Shown here: piece after piece, positions 55,768 to 64,000 of the stretch
How the letters are laid out: each line of letters opens with the position of its first letter
Numbering within the stretch: position 1 is the stretch's first letter
From: Rhodopirellula islandica
GTDB taxonomy: Bacteria > Planctomycetota > Planctomycetia > Pirellulales > Pirellulaceae
Reading direction: 5' to 3'
NCBI RefSeq assembly: GCF_001027925.1
Contig: NZ_LECT01000015.1
Span: forward strand, 1 to 64,000
DNA length: 64,000 bases
The notes under the pieces: model-generated
What the model was told of the DNA's origin: nothing
The model's input: the letters and a program-made list of their open reading frames with translations, nothing else
Database searches by the model: none
Translations under genes and position numbers: made by a program

Positions 55768-56075
55768 TCACTGGGTTGCCGATCGGCCTGCCCAGTATCC
55801 GGGACGCTGACGCTCGTGCGCAATTGCGACGATTTCAATGCGGACATCGGTCACTCGGAAGACGATGAAGAACGGAAACCTTTTCATCAAGTATCTCTGC
55901 GTACCGAAAGGGGCGCAGGCCAAGCCTGTGGACTGCGCGCAATGACCCGGCGTGATCGCTCAAGTTCAGCCGCGAAATCTTCGGCTAGTTCTGGACGCAC
56001 CTCGAAATACCGATCATGAGCGGCGAGCACCTCAGCATTAGCATCGGGATGAAACCAAAACGGAAGATCATCCAC
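55768..56075 (-). pseudogene. RelE/ParE-type toxin, frameshifted
   Basis: The first 62 codons (from GTG 56075) give FHPDANAEVLAAHDRYFEVR and IARSPQAWPAPL, then a stop. The rest of the fold follows in another frame: GTQRYLMKRFPFFIVFRV, then IEIVAIAHERQRPGYWAGR, to a TGA at 55768. The switch is near 55925, where one base seems to be missing between WPAPL and GTQRY. The pair of frames together matches a whole RelE/ParE toxin. The GTG overlaps the stop of the antitoxin by 8 bp. As read, no full toxin is made. Confidence 0.75.
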
Positions 56076-56301
56076 TGCGGCGTTGTCGCATTTCTGACAT
56101 CACGTCATCCCATGGCCGCAATTCCGCTGTGCCACTGTCGATGGACTCAATGCGTCGCTGGATTTCAGCCGCCCAAGCAGCGTCAGCCTGCGGGTCATCG
56201 GCAGGGTCAAGGCTCCTGAGCAGCGACGCCGCCAGAGTCGCACGGTCAGACTCTGGCATACCGAGCGCAGTAGCCAGCAGTTGTTGTGATTGTGTGTCCA
56301 T
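56068..56301 (-). CDS. Addiction-module antitoxin (PF09720-type)
   Basis: A 77-aa antitoxin of the putative addiction module component family: LLATALGMPESDRATLAASL, then the C-terminal Asp/Glu/Trp text AAWAAEIQRRIESIDSG. In complete modules it binds and neutralises the RelE/ParE toxin encoded just downstream. The gene is intact and starts at ATG 56301. It is a cassette between attC sites at 55630 and 56346. Confidence 0.8.
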   Translation of the reverse strand: MDTQSQQLLATALGMPESDRATLAASLLRSLDPADDPQADAAWAAEIQRRIESIDSGTAELRPWDDVMSEMRQRRSG

Positions 56302-56345
56302 ATTTCCATTGTAGCGTCCCTGAGACGCTAATCCATACTTGTGAC

Positions 56346-56482
56346 CGCCAACGGAAGTTTTTCACGACACCGCCCTGAACGAAGCGAGCGATGACTGAAC
56401 TACGAAAGATTCTACCACCAGTGGGAGGCTTGAACAAACGACAGCGGTGTGCCGAAGGCCTAGCGTAAAAACCATGTTAGGC
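56346..56482 (-). repeat. attC site (137 bp)
   Basis: CGCCAAC, ggaagtttttcacg at the left; gcgtaaaaaccat, GTTAGGC at the right: one of the best right ends, a perfect GTTRRRY core. Confidence 0.8.
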
Positions 56483-56488
56483 GACCGG

Positions 56489-56785
56489 TTACTGGAGATA
56501 GCCCTCAATCTTCATTGCACCGTGAAATACCCCGAGTATCTCAACACGGTCTTCGCTGACGACGAGGTATGGTATTCGGTAGTGACCGTAAAGAATCTCG
56601 CGAACTTCACGGTCTGTAATCGGCATGTAGCGTCCGCCCAATCGAGGGAACGTTCGCAACAATTGAATCTTCGCGTATATTCCACGCGCAACGTCCGATG
56701 CGGCGGTCGGATTGTCCTCTGCGATATGTTCGTGAATCTTCTCGAGCCAAGTAGCCGATTCGTGAGTCTAGACTATTTCTGCCAC
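56489..56785 (-). pseudogene. RelE/ParE-type toxin with in-frame TAG
   Basis: From GTG 56785 the frame reads MAEIV, TAG, THESATWLEKIHEHIAEDNP, then TAASDVARGIYAKIQLL, REILYGHYRIPYLVVSED and VEILGVFHGAMKIEGYLQ to a TAA at 56489: a complete RelE/ParE toxin of 98 codons apart from the stop at codon 6. Family members have Trp at this place, so a single TGG-to-TAG change explains it. Start overlaps the antitoxin stop. Unless the stop is suppressed, the toxin is dead; a sequencing error cannot be ruled out. Confidence 0.82.
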
Positions 56786-56958
56786 GATTCGATCCTCTGC
56801 TTGACTTCGTCATCGGAGATGACGTTGCCAGCGTCGGAATCTGCCAGGCCTCGGTCAACCATTCGGGCATACGCAAGTTCGCGTAGGATCTCGTCGTAGC
56901 TACTGTCGTCGGGTTGTTGTGCGATGAGGTCAGCCATCGCCTGTTTAACGGTGGACAT
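56773..56958 (-). CDS. Antitoxin of the second module
   Basis: A 61-aa acidic protein (MSTVKQAMADLIAQQPDDSS, then YDEILRELAYARMVDRGL) with the usual layout of small antitoxins paired with RelE/ParE toxins. The ATG at 56958 has aagga 8 bp upstream. The gene is intact and overlaps the toxin start. It belongs to the cassette between attC sites at 56346 and 56982. Confidence 0.7.
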   Translation of the reverse strand: MSTVKQAMADLIAQQPDDSSYDEILRELAYARMVDRGLADSDAGNVISDDEVKQRIESWQK

Positions 56959-56981
56959 TTGGGTTTCCTTGCGGGTAGGTC

Positions 56982-57118
56982 GGCTAACGGAAGGCTTTTA
57001 CGACACCGCCCTAAACGAAGCGAACGATGTCTGAATTACCGGAAATTGTACCAAGGCCAGCCCGCGTCGCCAAAGATGGAAGGTGTGCCGAAGGACCAGC
57101 GTAAAAACCATGTTAGAA
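56982..57118 (-). repeat. attC site (137 bp)
   Basis: GGCTAAC, ggaaggcttttacgac at the left; cagcgtaaaaaccat, GTTAGAA at the right. Confidence 0.75.
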
Positions 57119-57134
57119 GACCGTCGCGTCGCCA

Positions 57135-57680
57135 CTACGGTTTCCATGCTGGCAGCCATTGTTCGGCGTCTTGTTTCGTTGTGGATAGTGAGTATGAGTA
57201 GAGGCCATCCGCGCGGAGGGAAAGGACATTGCCATCAGGCTGGTACAGCATCCATTGCTCACTGTCGGCGTCGTAGGGGGATGTAGATAACGCACCACCC
57301 AGATCAAACGTGAATTTGGAATTAGCTTGGGAATCTGCGGAGAATGCAGTCAAAGCCTGCCCGTCCAACGAACGTACGGCGTCATCTATCCCTGCGTCAT
57401 CATCCTCGGAAGTGCCAACGGGTTGACCGTCGTTGAGAATTGACCAACTGCAGCAATAGACCCAAAGATGCCAGTCACCTCGAATTGTTACGTGCCGCCG
57501 TGCAAGCAGGTCGCGAACATTCGCCGACGCTTCAGGCTTGGGATCGCGTGGTTCGCGGATTTCGAGATGCGGTTCGCCAAATTCGAGCGTCACGAATGAT
57601 CCGTACCCACGTTTGACCTGCCAACACGGGCGACCAATGAGTGGAGAAAAGCAACGGTCAAAAATTGGGTCTAACGGCAT
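57135..57680 (-). CDS. Hypothetical cassette protein
   Basis: A 181-aa soluble protein of unknown function. It starts at ATG 57680 (MPLDPIFDRCFSPLIG). Text is strand-rich (GSFVTLEFGEPHLEIREP, LWVYCCSWSILNDGQ) with a C-terminal AEQWLPAWKP. The overall pattern (a CxW/WSI segment, short, alone in a cassette) resembles small immunity-type proteins, but I cannot assign a family. Placed between attC sites at 56982 and 57701. Confidence 0.6.
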   Translation of the reverse strand: MPLDPIFDRCFSPLIGRPCWQVKRGYGSFVTLEFGEPHLEIREPRDPKPEASANVRDLLARRHVTIRGDWHLWVYCCSWSILNDGQPVGTSEDDDAGIDDAVRSLDGQALTAFSADSQANSKFTFDLGGALSTSPYDADSEQWMLYQPDGNVLSLRADGLYSYSLSTTKQDAEQWLPAWKP

Positions 57681-57700
57681 CCTGTCAATTCGGTGAGGTC

Positions 57701-57839
57701 GTCTAACGGAAGGTTTTTACGACACCGCCATAAACGAAGCGGTGGAGTTTGAATCACGAACGGCTAACGATACGCCAGCCCCGCTTGAAGTGCAAAGGAA
57801 GGTGTGCCCGGAGGGCCTCGCGTAAAAACCATGTTACGC
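57701..57839 (-). repeat. attC site (139 bp)
   Basis: GTCTAAC, a perfect RYYYAAC core, with ggaaggtttttacgac at the left; gcgtaaaaaccat, GTTACGC at the right. Confidence 0.8.
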
Positions 57840-57844
57840 GACCG

Positions 57845-58117
57845 TCAGCTCCTCGAGATTAGGCCCACATCGGCGAGGACGTCAAAGGCCGAATCTACAG
57901 ATTCGTCATCGAGGTCGGGAAGTGCAAGGATGTCGGCCGCCATGAGAACGTAGGCATCGGGAAGCGGCTTGTGCCGCAAGAGGTAAGCGAGCCGTTCGTC
58001 GTAGCCGAGCGAGCCGATCCAGTCCCAGAAGTCGCAAACATAGCCTTCGCCGTCGCCCATCCGCCAACCGAGGTCGCCGGCGGGCATGTCGGGAAAACGC
58101 AGCCAAGGCGGTTGCAT
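57845..58117 (-). CDS. Hypothetical cassette protein
   Basis: A 90-aa soluble, acidic protein (MQPPWLRFPDMPAGDLGWRM, then CDFWDWIGSLGYDERLAYLL) with no motif I recognise. I start it at the ATG 58117; a GTG 12 bp upstream (at 58129) with ggcgga before it is an equally good choice. In the direction of transcription it is the first cassette of the array, closest to where an attI would be. Confidence 0.55.
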   Translation of the reverse strand: MQPPWLRFPDMPAGDLGWRMGDGEGYVCDFWDWIGSLGYDERLAYLLRHKPLPDAYVLMAADILALPDLDDESVDSAFDVLADVGLISRS

Positions 58118-58157
58118 GTCGCGAGGTGTCACGATTGATCCGCCATTCGGTAGGTCG

Positions 58158-58190
58158 CGTAACGGGGTTCTGGACGACAGGGTGTCGTCT
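58158..58190. repeat. Right boundary of the array: core-like site and hairpin
   Basis: GCGTAAC (58158-58164), the same as the complement of the core at 57833, followed by a 7-bp perfect hairpin gacgaca-ggg-tgtcgtc (58174-58190). No full attC follows to the right. This may be the last half-site or a worn attI. Confidence 0.45.
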
Positions 58191-58563
58191 ATGCTTGGAA
58201 GTGGGGGAGAACGGGTGTTGATTTTAGCTGAATGGGGCTCGGTCTGCAGCACTTGCGCGACCGCGTGAGGGTGCTGTGACGCGGGGTTGCATTTGCTGCT
58301 TCCGAGGCGCGGGTGCAAAAGACGGTGTTTTTCACTCTGAATTCAGGTGGCAATCACACCTTCCCCTCTCGCAGACAAGACGAACGTCCTGCGGGGGAGA
58401 ATTCAACTCGCAGTTGCGAATGAGCTAGGTCTTGGTCGCCTGAGAATGTTCTGCGTCTCTGATTCGTAGGATTCGCTTGGCAACCTCTCGCTGCACCTGC
58501 GAGAAGAACCCGGGCGACTCCAATCGGATTCTGCTTCGCTGCCATGGAGCAGAACCCCAAACA
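58165..58563. other. Intergenic stretch right of the array
   Basis: No gene. Apart from the hairpin at its left edge I see no integrase fragment, attI-like core or promoter. The end of the giant extracellular gene follows. Confidence 0.5.
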
Positions 58564-61500
58564 CTAAAACAATTGCCCTGGCAACGTGGAATCCTCAACG
58601 TCCTCTTCATCGGGGATATTGGAGAGGATGAGCGGCTGAGCGCTAGCACCGACATCGGGAACTCGCTCGCCCTCCGCTTCGTTGCGAATGCTTTCACGAC
58701 CACTCAATTGATTGATCACCTGCAATGCGTCGAGTGCGGAAATGCGGCCATCTCCGTTGACATCAAAGAAGTTGGCGTCGTGTGGACGCGGCCCGTCGAG
58801 ATCAAATTCCCCACTGCCTCGCGTGAGCGCGTTGATGACCAAGAGTGCGTCTAAAGCGGTGGTCTTCCCATCGTTGTTGACGTCATAGGCATCGTCGGGA
58901 TTCGTCCACACGGGATCGACGGAGGCGGGTTGCAATGAAAACGCCAAGATGCCGTTGTCGTCTTCGTCAATGTCTCCCTCACCGCCATCACGTCCGGTCA
59001 AGCGAACCCGATCGGCAAGGAAATCGACCGACTCTTCGGCTGCGTTCCCGAACTCAGCAAAGTAGGGATCCAAAGGATCGACAAGGTCATTCACCGTGTA
59101 GATCAAGTTGATCGCCGCGTCCCCCGGGGTGATCAGTTCGACAGTCGCGTTGGCACCTGGCGGCAATCCTTCCACCGAAAACAAGATTCGACCGAGAGGA
59201 AACATGCCTTCAACGGTCTCCGAACGGAGCGGCTTCTGTGCGGCGATGTTGCTGAGTTGTGTCCCCACACCGCTGATCAACGTCACCATGCCCCCGGCAG
59301 TTTCGATGGATGCCACGTGGCTCTGCAAGTAGTCGAGGATCCCGTCTTGGTTGGCATCCGAACCGGCAAGCGAGTTGATCTCGAGGTCGTTGCGGATGCC
59401 GTCGTGGTCAATGTCATCATTGAAGCCGATTGGTGTCAACGAAACATGGTTGGTGGTTGTCATGTCGACCAGAAACGAGCGAGGCGTCGAGATTCCGACT
59501 TCATCACCAAAGTCAGCGACAACACGGTAGAGTCCGATCGGCAAATGGCTGAATTGGAATCGGCCGTCGGCGTCCACGGACAGTGTGTGTTCGAACGTGC
59601 CGTCATCGCCTTCATCGATCATGACCATCCGATCCAGCAAAGCAGGCTCCGAGTTCTCGCGCCGACCATTGCTGTCTTGGTCGACAAACAGCTCACCGGA
59701 AATGGATCCGGTATCGAGCACCTCAATCGTGACCGGTCGTACCACGCTGGCAATGCCGTCACTCAGTTCAACCTCAAACGTGTAGGTCGCTGAGCCTTGG
59801 GAAACGGTAGGTGTCCAGCGAATCACCCCGTCCGCATCCATGGTGACACCATCGGGTGCACCGGAAAGTGAATAGGTGAGTGCATCGCCATCTTCGTCGG
59901 TCGCGATGATCGGAAGCACCAAGTCAAATGTCTCGACAACCCGGACAGTTGGCGTCGGAACGAAAACGGGAGCATCATTCACCGCAGTCGCCTCGATGTC
60001 ATACACTTCCACTCGCACAAGATCGTCGTCCGGGTCATTGGGATCACCGAAGTCCGTCGCCGTCAGCGTGACCATGTATTCACCGGGACGACCGTATTGA
60101 TGATTGACGTTGGTTCCGGAGCGCAACGCTGTCCCGTCGCCAAAATCCCAGAGCACTTCGACCAAGTCCGAATCCGCGATCACCGTCGATGCGAGGAAGA
60201 CGCCGTCTTCCAACACCGTGGACGGAAGGCTGGTTTGAATGAGGGGGGCATCGTTGACCACCACGATCTCGATGACCTGTTCCAGGGTGCGTCCGTCTGC
60301 GTCGATGATATGAACGGTCGCGTTGTAGATGCCTTCTTCGAAGTACTGATGGGTGAGCATGGCAGTTGCGGAGACACTGCCAAGGGAGACATCGACGACC
60401 TCGGCAAAGTCCTGCGCGGACGTCTCGTCACCCCAGTCAACGGAGTAGGACCAGGTGGTCCGGTTGAGTGTCCCGGCGAGATCCACGATCGAAACGTTGA
60501 GTTCTCCGCCTTCACGATTTTGTGTGAACTCAGGCAGCGAAGTCACCGACAATTGCGGCACGCTGTCTTGGACGGTGACGTCAAAGGAATCTGTCACCGT
60601 GGATCCGTCCGCGGTCATGGCGACCGTGACCGTGTAGAGACCTTCCGACGAATAGAAGGTTTGCATTTCAAACAGGCGATTCGATGCATGCTCGAATCGC
60701 TGGACGTCGCCGTTTCCATAGTCCACCACGATGGTGACGGCATCGCTGCCAGGATCCTGGACAAGTTGCCGTGTGAGGTCCAGTTGGCCTTCCGAGATGA
60801 CAAGGTCATCGCCCACTTGCAGCACCGATTTCACTTCCTCGACGCGGATGACGGCGAAGGAGACAAACTCGCGGTTGCCGTTTGCTGTGACAGTCGCCGA
60901 AACCGTGTAGACACCCTCGTCCAACGGGGTGAAACGGAAACCATTCGCATCTCCTGATTCATCACGCACGGGCCCGCCGCTGACAGTCCAGGTCAAGTCA
61001 CCTTCAAGCTGGAGATCAACCTCGACGTCCATCGTGTCGCCTTCCAGGGCACTGCTCGGCGAGGAGAGTTGAATCGCTGGTGCGTAAAGGAAGTTGACAT
61101 CGCCAAGCACCAGGGGCACATCGATGTCCTCGACGTAAACGGTTGGTGATTGGATCACACCAACGTTTTGTCCGCCGACCAGGCTGATTTCCACTTCGTC
61201 CGTCGGTGTCAAAAGGTTGAATCGACCACGCGAGTCGGTGACAGCCTCGTAGCCCGCCAAGTTTGCAACGTGCACTCGCACGCCTTCTGTTGGACGACCA
61301 CTGGTGTCTTTCACCTGCCCTTGGGCAAGTCCGAAGCCACCAACGATCGGGAGCGAAACGGTGGTCGATGCACCGCTGGCGTTGGTCGCCGTCAATTCCA
61401 TGGAGAAGATTCTCCCCACCGCACCGTTGGTTTCAATCTCCAGTTGGTTCCCGTTGATTGTCGCTCGCAGGTCCGAGTCGTTGGTGCTCTGCATCGTGAA

Positions 61501-64000
61501 GACGAGTGGTCCGACTGGAGTGTCCCGAAAGAAATCATTGAGCGAATACGAGCGGGCGAAACCATCGCCGTCCCCGAGCGTCAGCGCCGTAGGTCCAATG
61601 TAGATCGGCGATGCGCTGGCGTCTTGATGCAAAACACCCCCACGATCATCGAACGCCGTGAGCAGCAACTCACGACCGTGGGAAGTGAGCGTGGTGCCGC
61701 GAACATCGAGATGAACCAGGTGGTCCCCCAAAGCTCCATCGACCGGTCGGACCACCAGAGCGTCGGCGGTCAGCAAGCCTCCTTCGACACCGGGGGAGAT
61801 CACGGCGGTGATGGATCCGTCGTCCGGACGGAAAACTCCCAGGCTCTGCCACTGTGGTCCAAGGCCGTCTTGCGTGCCCACGCTCGCTGCCCGTTGATTG
61901 ACCGCGATGTCCTTCCCCGCGATGGAATAGATGGCGTTTTCCGTGTGGCTGGCGTCACCATGCCACCGCGCAAACACTTCGTATTCAACGTTCTCTGCCA
62001 GCCCATCGACGGACAGGTCCACTCGCTCATTTCCGTTGAGGCTGGTTGTGTCCAGGACCAGGTACGTGCCGCCATTGGCTGCGGGATCGTTGACGACCTG
62101 CCAGGGTCCAGTCGCATTCGCGATCGATGCGTCCGTTCCAGCCATCGTGGTCAGCGTTCCCACATCGATTGCCGCGACGTTGTTGGTACCAAGTGTCTGA
62201 CCCGAGACATCCAGGATCCGTAGTTGCGACAGGCTTCGAATGGCGTCGAGATCCGCGACCTTGTTCCCCGACACGTTCAGGTAAACCAATTCCGTGAGAT
62301 CCTCCAACGGAGAAAGGTCCGAGAGAGCCCCTTCGCTCTGGTCCGCGATGCTGAGTGCTCGCAGGCTGAGCAGTTGACTCAGCGGAGAAACCGATTGAAT
62401 GTGGTTGCGATCAAGATTCAGGTACGCCAGTCGCGTCACCCCAGTGGCGCCGAAATCCCCGGGCGCCAGGTCTTCGATCGCGTCCACTTCCAGTTCATTT
62501 CCGGAAAGGTCCAAGAAGATCAGCCCGACGAGATACTCAAGTCCTTCGAGGCTCTTGAGTCCAAGGTTGGAGAGATCCATTTGCGTGATCGAGCCGAGAT
62601 CACTGGCGTGAACCGTGGTCGCGAAGGCTTGGTCACCGCCGGGCAGGGAAATCACCTGTGTGCCGAGTTGTTCCGCGATTGCCGCGGCCAAGGCGGGTTC
62701 GCTGAGGCTGACTTCCCCCGGTCCCAGGTCGACGGCTGAAATCCCAATCACGATTCGAGGATCACGCCGTTGCAGTGGCGAACGAGAATCGCTGAACCGC
62801 TCCTCGGGAAGTGGACTGGCGATTGCGTCGTTGCTCACGGCGTCTCGTAGTTCAAACAATTCACCGACCAGAGTGTCGTCGCCACTGTCACCATGGATGC
62901 GATCTTTTCCGTGACCACCGATCACCACGTCATCGCCGTCGCCACCATGCAAAAGGTCGTCGGCGGGCAGATCGTGTGCATCACCCAGTCGTGGCGAGTC
63001 GATTTCGAGCTGGTAGCTCGTTCGAGTTGCGATGCTGTCGGCGATCCGCGACACGCCGATCAAGTACTCGCCAGCGAGAAGGTTTCGCAGGTCCAAATGC
63101 TGGAAGTCCTCCGCGATCATTCGACCGGTGGAATCAATCAACTGTCCGGAGACTCCCAGCCCGGTGTCACCCAAGAACAGGCCGGTGTCACTCGAGGAAT
63201 TCATCGGCTCGAACGCGGCCTCGCCATCGGTGAAACTCAGTTGCACGACCAGCGAACGGTACCCCTGCTCAAAGAGATAGCGGAACCGTTCGATGTCTGA
63301 CGTCAGGTCAACGATTTGAAGTGCAGACGTGTCATGGACCGTGAGCGTACGCTGGATCACAACATCTTCTGCGAGTTCGTCCCCCGTGATCACAAGGTCG
63401 TTTCGACCACCCGCAATCTGGATCTTCACGGTTGCGGTGGCGGGGCCGCCGCCGTTCAGGTTGACTTCGATTGGCGAGGCTGACTTGTCGGGAACATCAG
63501 CTGCCCACAACCGGCCCCCGAACACGTTGTCGGTTCGATAGCCCTCCATGACCACGACGCCACCACTCACCGTCATCTGCTCAAACACTCCCGATGTTTG
63601 GGGTGTCTCCACAAACTCTCGCACCTGTTTGACCGTGGAGTTCGTGACATGGAACGTCGACAAACTTACCTTCACTTCCCCAAACGCTTGCTCTTGCGAT
63701 TGAGTTCCCAGCAGCAACTCATCGCCGTCCATGATGGCGTCCGTCAGGAACACATAGCGATCGGATTTGACACTTGATTCTGCGACCCGATTGCCGTCCT
63801 GGTCGATGGTCGTCAGACGCAGTTCACTTTCGCCGTTGTTGCCAACGGTCACCAAGTTCGAACCGTCAGTGAAGGTCCGGAACATTGCATTGCCCTTGGT
63901 CGCCATGGGCACGTCAATCTGCGAGATCGCCTCGACGCTGGAACCGTCGTAAAAGTAGACGGTACTTTGAATCAGAAAATAGACGCCCGAATCAGTCGTT
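58564..64000 (-). CDS. Giant extracellular protein with RTX, LRR, PKD and dockerin repeats (partial)
   Basis: The frame is open to the right edge, so the N-terminus is missing; at least 1811 residues. Order: propeller-like text (VYFYDGSSVEAIS), DUF-like strand domains, RTX calcium repeats (GGDGDDVVIGGHGKDRIHGD), leucine-rich repeats (LSQLLSLRALSIADQ), an Ig-like series with PKD domains (VLWDFGDGTALRSG), cadherin-like segments, and a C-terminal dockerin pair (DVNNDGKTTALDALLVINAL, DVNGDGRISALDALQVINQL). Dockerins bind cohesins; in planctomycetes such proteins are secreted or surface-bound. It ends in an acidic tail. The gene flanks the cassette array but shows no sign of belonging to it. Confidence 0.85.
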   Translation of the reverse strand, partial: TTDSGVYFLIQSTVYFYDGSSVEAISQIDVPMATKGNAMFRTFTDGSNLVTVGNNGESELRLTTIDQDGNRVAESSVKSDRYVFLTDAIMDGDELLLGTQSQEQAFGEVKVSLSTFHVTNSTVKQVREFVETPQTSGVFEQMTVSGGVVVMEGYRTDNVFGGRLWAADVPDKSASPIEVNLNGGGPATATVKIQIAGGRNDLVITGDELAEDVVIQRTLTVHDTSALQIVDLTSDIERFRYLFEQGYRSLVVQLSFTDGEAAFEPMNSSSDTGLFLGDTGLGVSGQLIDSTGRMIAEDFQHLDLRNLLAGEYLIGVSRIADSIATRTSYQLEIDSPRLGDAHDLPADDLLHGGDGDDVVIGGHGKDRIHGDSGDDTLVGELFELRDAVSNDAIASPLPEERFSDSRSPLQRRDPRIVIGISAVDLGPGEVSLSEPALAAAIAEQLGTQVISLPGGDQAFATTVHASDLGSITQMDLSNLGLKSLEGLEYLVGLIFLDLSGNELEVDAIEDLAPGDFGATGVTRLAYLNLDRNHIQSVSPLSQLLSLRALSIADQSEGALSDLSPLEDLTELVYLNVSGNKVADLDAIRSLSQLRILDVSGQTLGTNNVAAIDVGTLTTMAGTDASIANATGPWQVVNDPAANGGTYLVLDTTSLNGNERVDLSVDGLAENVEYEVFARWHGDASHTENAIYSIAGKDIAVNQRAASVGTQDGLGPQWQSLGVFRPDDGSITAVISPGVEGGLLTADALVVRPVDGALGDHLVHLDVRGTTLTSHGRELLLTAFDDRGGVLHQDASASPIYIGPTALTLGDGDGFARSYSLNDFFRDTPVGPLVFTMQSTNDSDLRATINGNQLEIETNGAVGRIFSMELTATNASGASTTVSLPIVGGFGLAQGQVKDTSGRPTEGVRVHVANLAGYEAVTDSRGRFNLLTPTDEVEISLVGGQNVGVIQSPTVYVEDIDVPLVLGDVNFLYAPAIQLSSPSSALEGDTMDVEVDLQLEGDLTWTVSGGPVRDESGDANGFRFTPLDEGVYTVSATVTANGNREFVSFAVIRVEEVKSVLQVGDDLVISEGQLDLTRQLVQDPGSDAVTIVVDYGNGDVQRFEHASNRLFEMQTFYSSEGLYTVTVAMTADGSTVTDSFDVTVQDSVPQLSVTSLPEFTQNREGGELNVSIVDLAGTLNRTTWSYSVDWGDETSAQDFAEVVDVSLGSVSATAMLTHQYFEEGIYNATVHIIDADGRTLEQVIEIVVVNDAPLIQTSLPSTVLEDGVFLASTVIADSDLVEVLWDFGDGTALRSGTNVNHQYGRPGEYMVTLTATDFGDPNDPDDDLVRVEVYDIEATAVNDAPVFVPTPTVRVVETFDLVLPIIATDEDGDALTYSLSGAPDGVTMDADGVIRWTPTVSQGSATYTFEVELSDGIASVVRPVTIEVLDTGSISGELFVDQDSNGRRENSEPALLDRMVMIDEGDDGTFEHTLSVDADGRFQFSHLPIGLYRVVADFGDEVGISTPRSFLVDMTTTNHVSLTPIGFNDDIDHDGIRNDLEINSLAGSDANQDGILDYLQSHVASIETAGGMVTLISGVGTQLSNIAAQKPLRSETVEGMFPLGRILFSVEGLPPGANATVELITPGDAAINLIYTVNDLVDPLDPYFAEFGNAAEESVDFLADRVRLTGRDGGEGDIDEDDNGILAFSLQPASVDPVWTNPDDAYDVNNDGKTTALDALLVINALTRGSGEFDLDGPRPHDANFFDVNGDGRISALDALQVINQLSGRESIRNEAEGERVPDVGASAQPLILSNIPDEEDVEDSTLPGQLF

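Larger units (their letters stand above)
52416..58164. other. Integron-type cassette array without integrase (CALIN)
   Basis: Ten or so attC-like sites separate small genes, all on the minus strand. Most sites are 137-139 bp, start with a degenerate RYYYAAC, have ggtttttacg and its complement cgtaaaaacc as inner arms, and end with GTTRRRY-like text followed by GACC. In the gene direction the first cassette is at the right (58117). No tyrosine-recombinase gene lies in the window, so insertion now would need an integrase elsewhere. Cassettes: two toxin-antitoxin modules, a DUF1851 protein, a HAD-like protein and several unknowns. Confidence 0.8.

Noticed and set aside
56768-56770. Recoding of the TAG as pyrrolysine or by suppression
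   Set aside because: No pyl gene is in the window, the position is Trp in relatives, and a point mutation is simpler.
52416-58563. An integron integrase or attI
   Set aside because: No frame in the region carries a tyrosine-recombinase motif, and the right boundary has only a half-core and a small hairpin.

Overview
The window reads as a chromosomal segment of a marine planctomycete close to Rhodopirellula. The evidence is indirect but consistent: a DUF1549/DUF1553-type protein followed by its DUF1501 partner, many large secreted proteins of unknown function, an extracellular protein over 1,800 residues long with RTX and dockerin repeats, and many short mobile repeats between genes. No species call can be proven from the sequence alone.

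Layout. 1-6373 (minus strand): end of an unidentified gene, corA, smc and a DUF456 membrane protein. 6547-13511 (mostly plus): HNH nuclease, small coiled-coil protein, tRNA-Pro(TGG), FAD oxidoreductase, SigZ-like sigma factor, a degenerate receiver protein, panD and an M50 protease. 13625-19920 (plus): uronate-isomerase-like protein with an acidic tail, then the DUF1549/DUF1501 pair. 20153-28679 (minus): two membrane or secreted unknowns, then a tight trio of hemerythrin-like protein, degenerate CHAT/TPR protein and HEAT-like/Hint protein that ends in a clear terminator. 28980-38955 (plus): Mur-ligase-like protein, small protein, M28 peptidase with propeller and PDZ, HExxH protein, SEC-C/TPR protein and ribD. 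38982-45545 (minus): giant vWA/STN protein, purK, purE. 45724-52055: GrpB-family protein, aldo/keto reductase, esterase, dehydroquinate-synthase-like cyclase, secreted propeller-like protein and a DUF2071 protein, with short inverted-repeat elements between them. 52416-58164: an integron-type cassette array. 58564-64000 (minus): a giant extracellular protein that runs off the right edge.

The most notable region is 52416-58164. It holds about ten imperfect palindromes, most 137-139 bp long, ending in RYYYAAC/GTTRRRY-type cores and carrying complementary 10-bp L boxes. They separate small genes that all read on the minus strand. No integrase gene is visible, so this looks like a CALIN (cluster of attC sites lacking an integrase). 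Its cassettes include two toxin-antitoxin modules whose antitoxins are intact and whose toxins are broken (one by a frameshift, one by a Trp-to-stop change), and a DUF1851 immunity-like gene with a stop codon where codon 2 should be. One copy of a TA-flanked 130-bp MITE sits inside an attC core.

The hemerythrin/CHAT/Hint trio (22870-28679) is the best candidate for an undescribed multi-gene system: two exported proteins, one with a pseudo-peptidase CHAT fold and the next, 5 bp downstream, with a C-terminal intein-like Hint domain.
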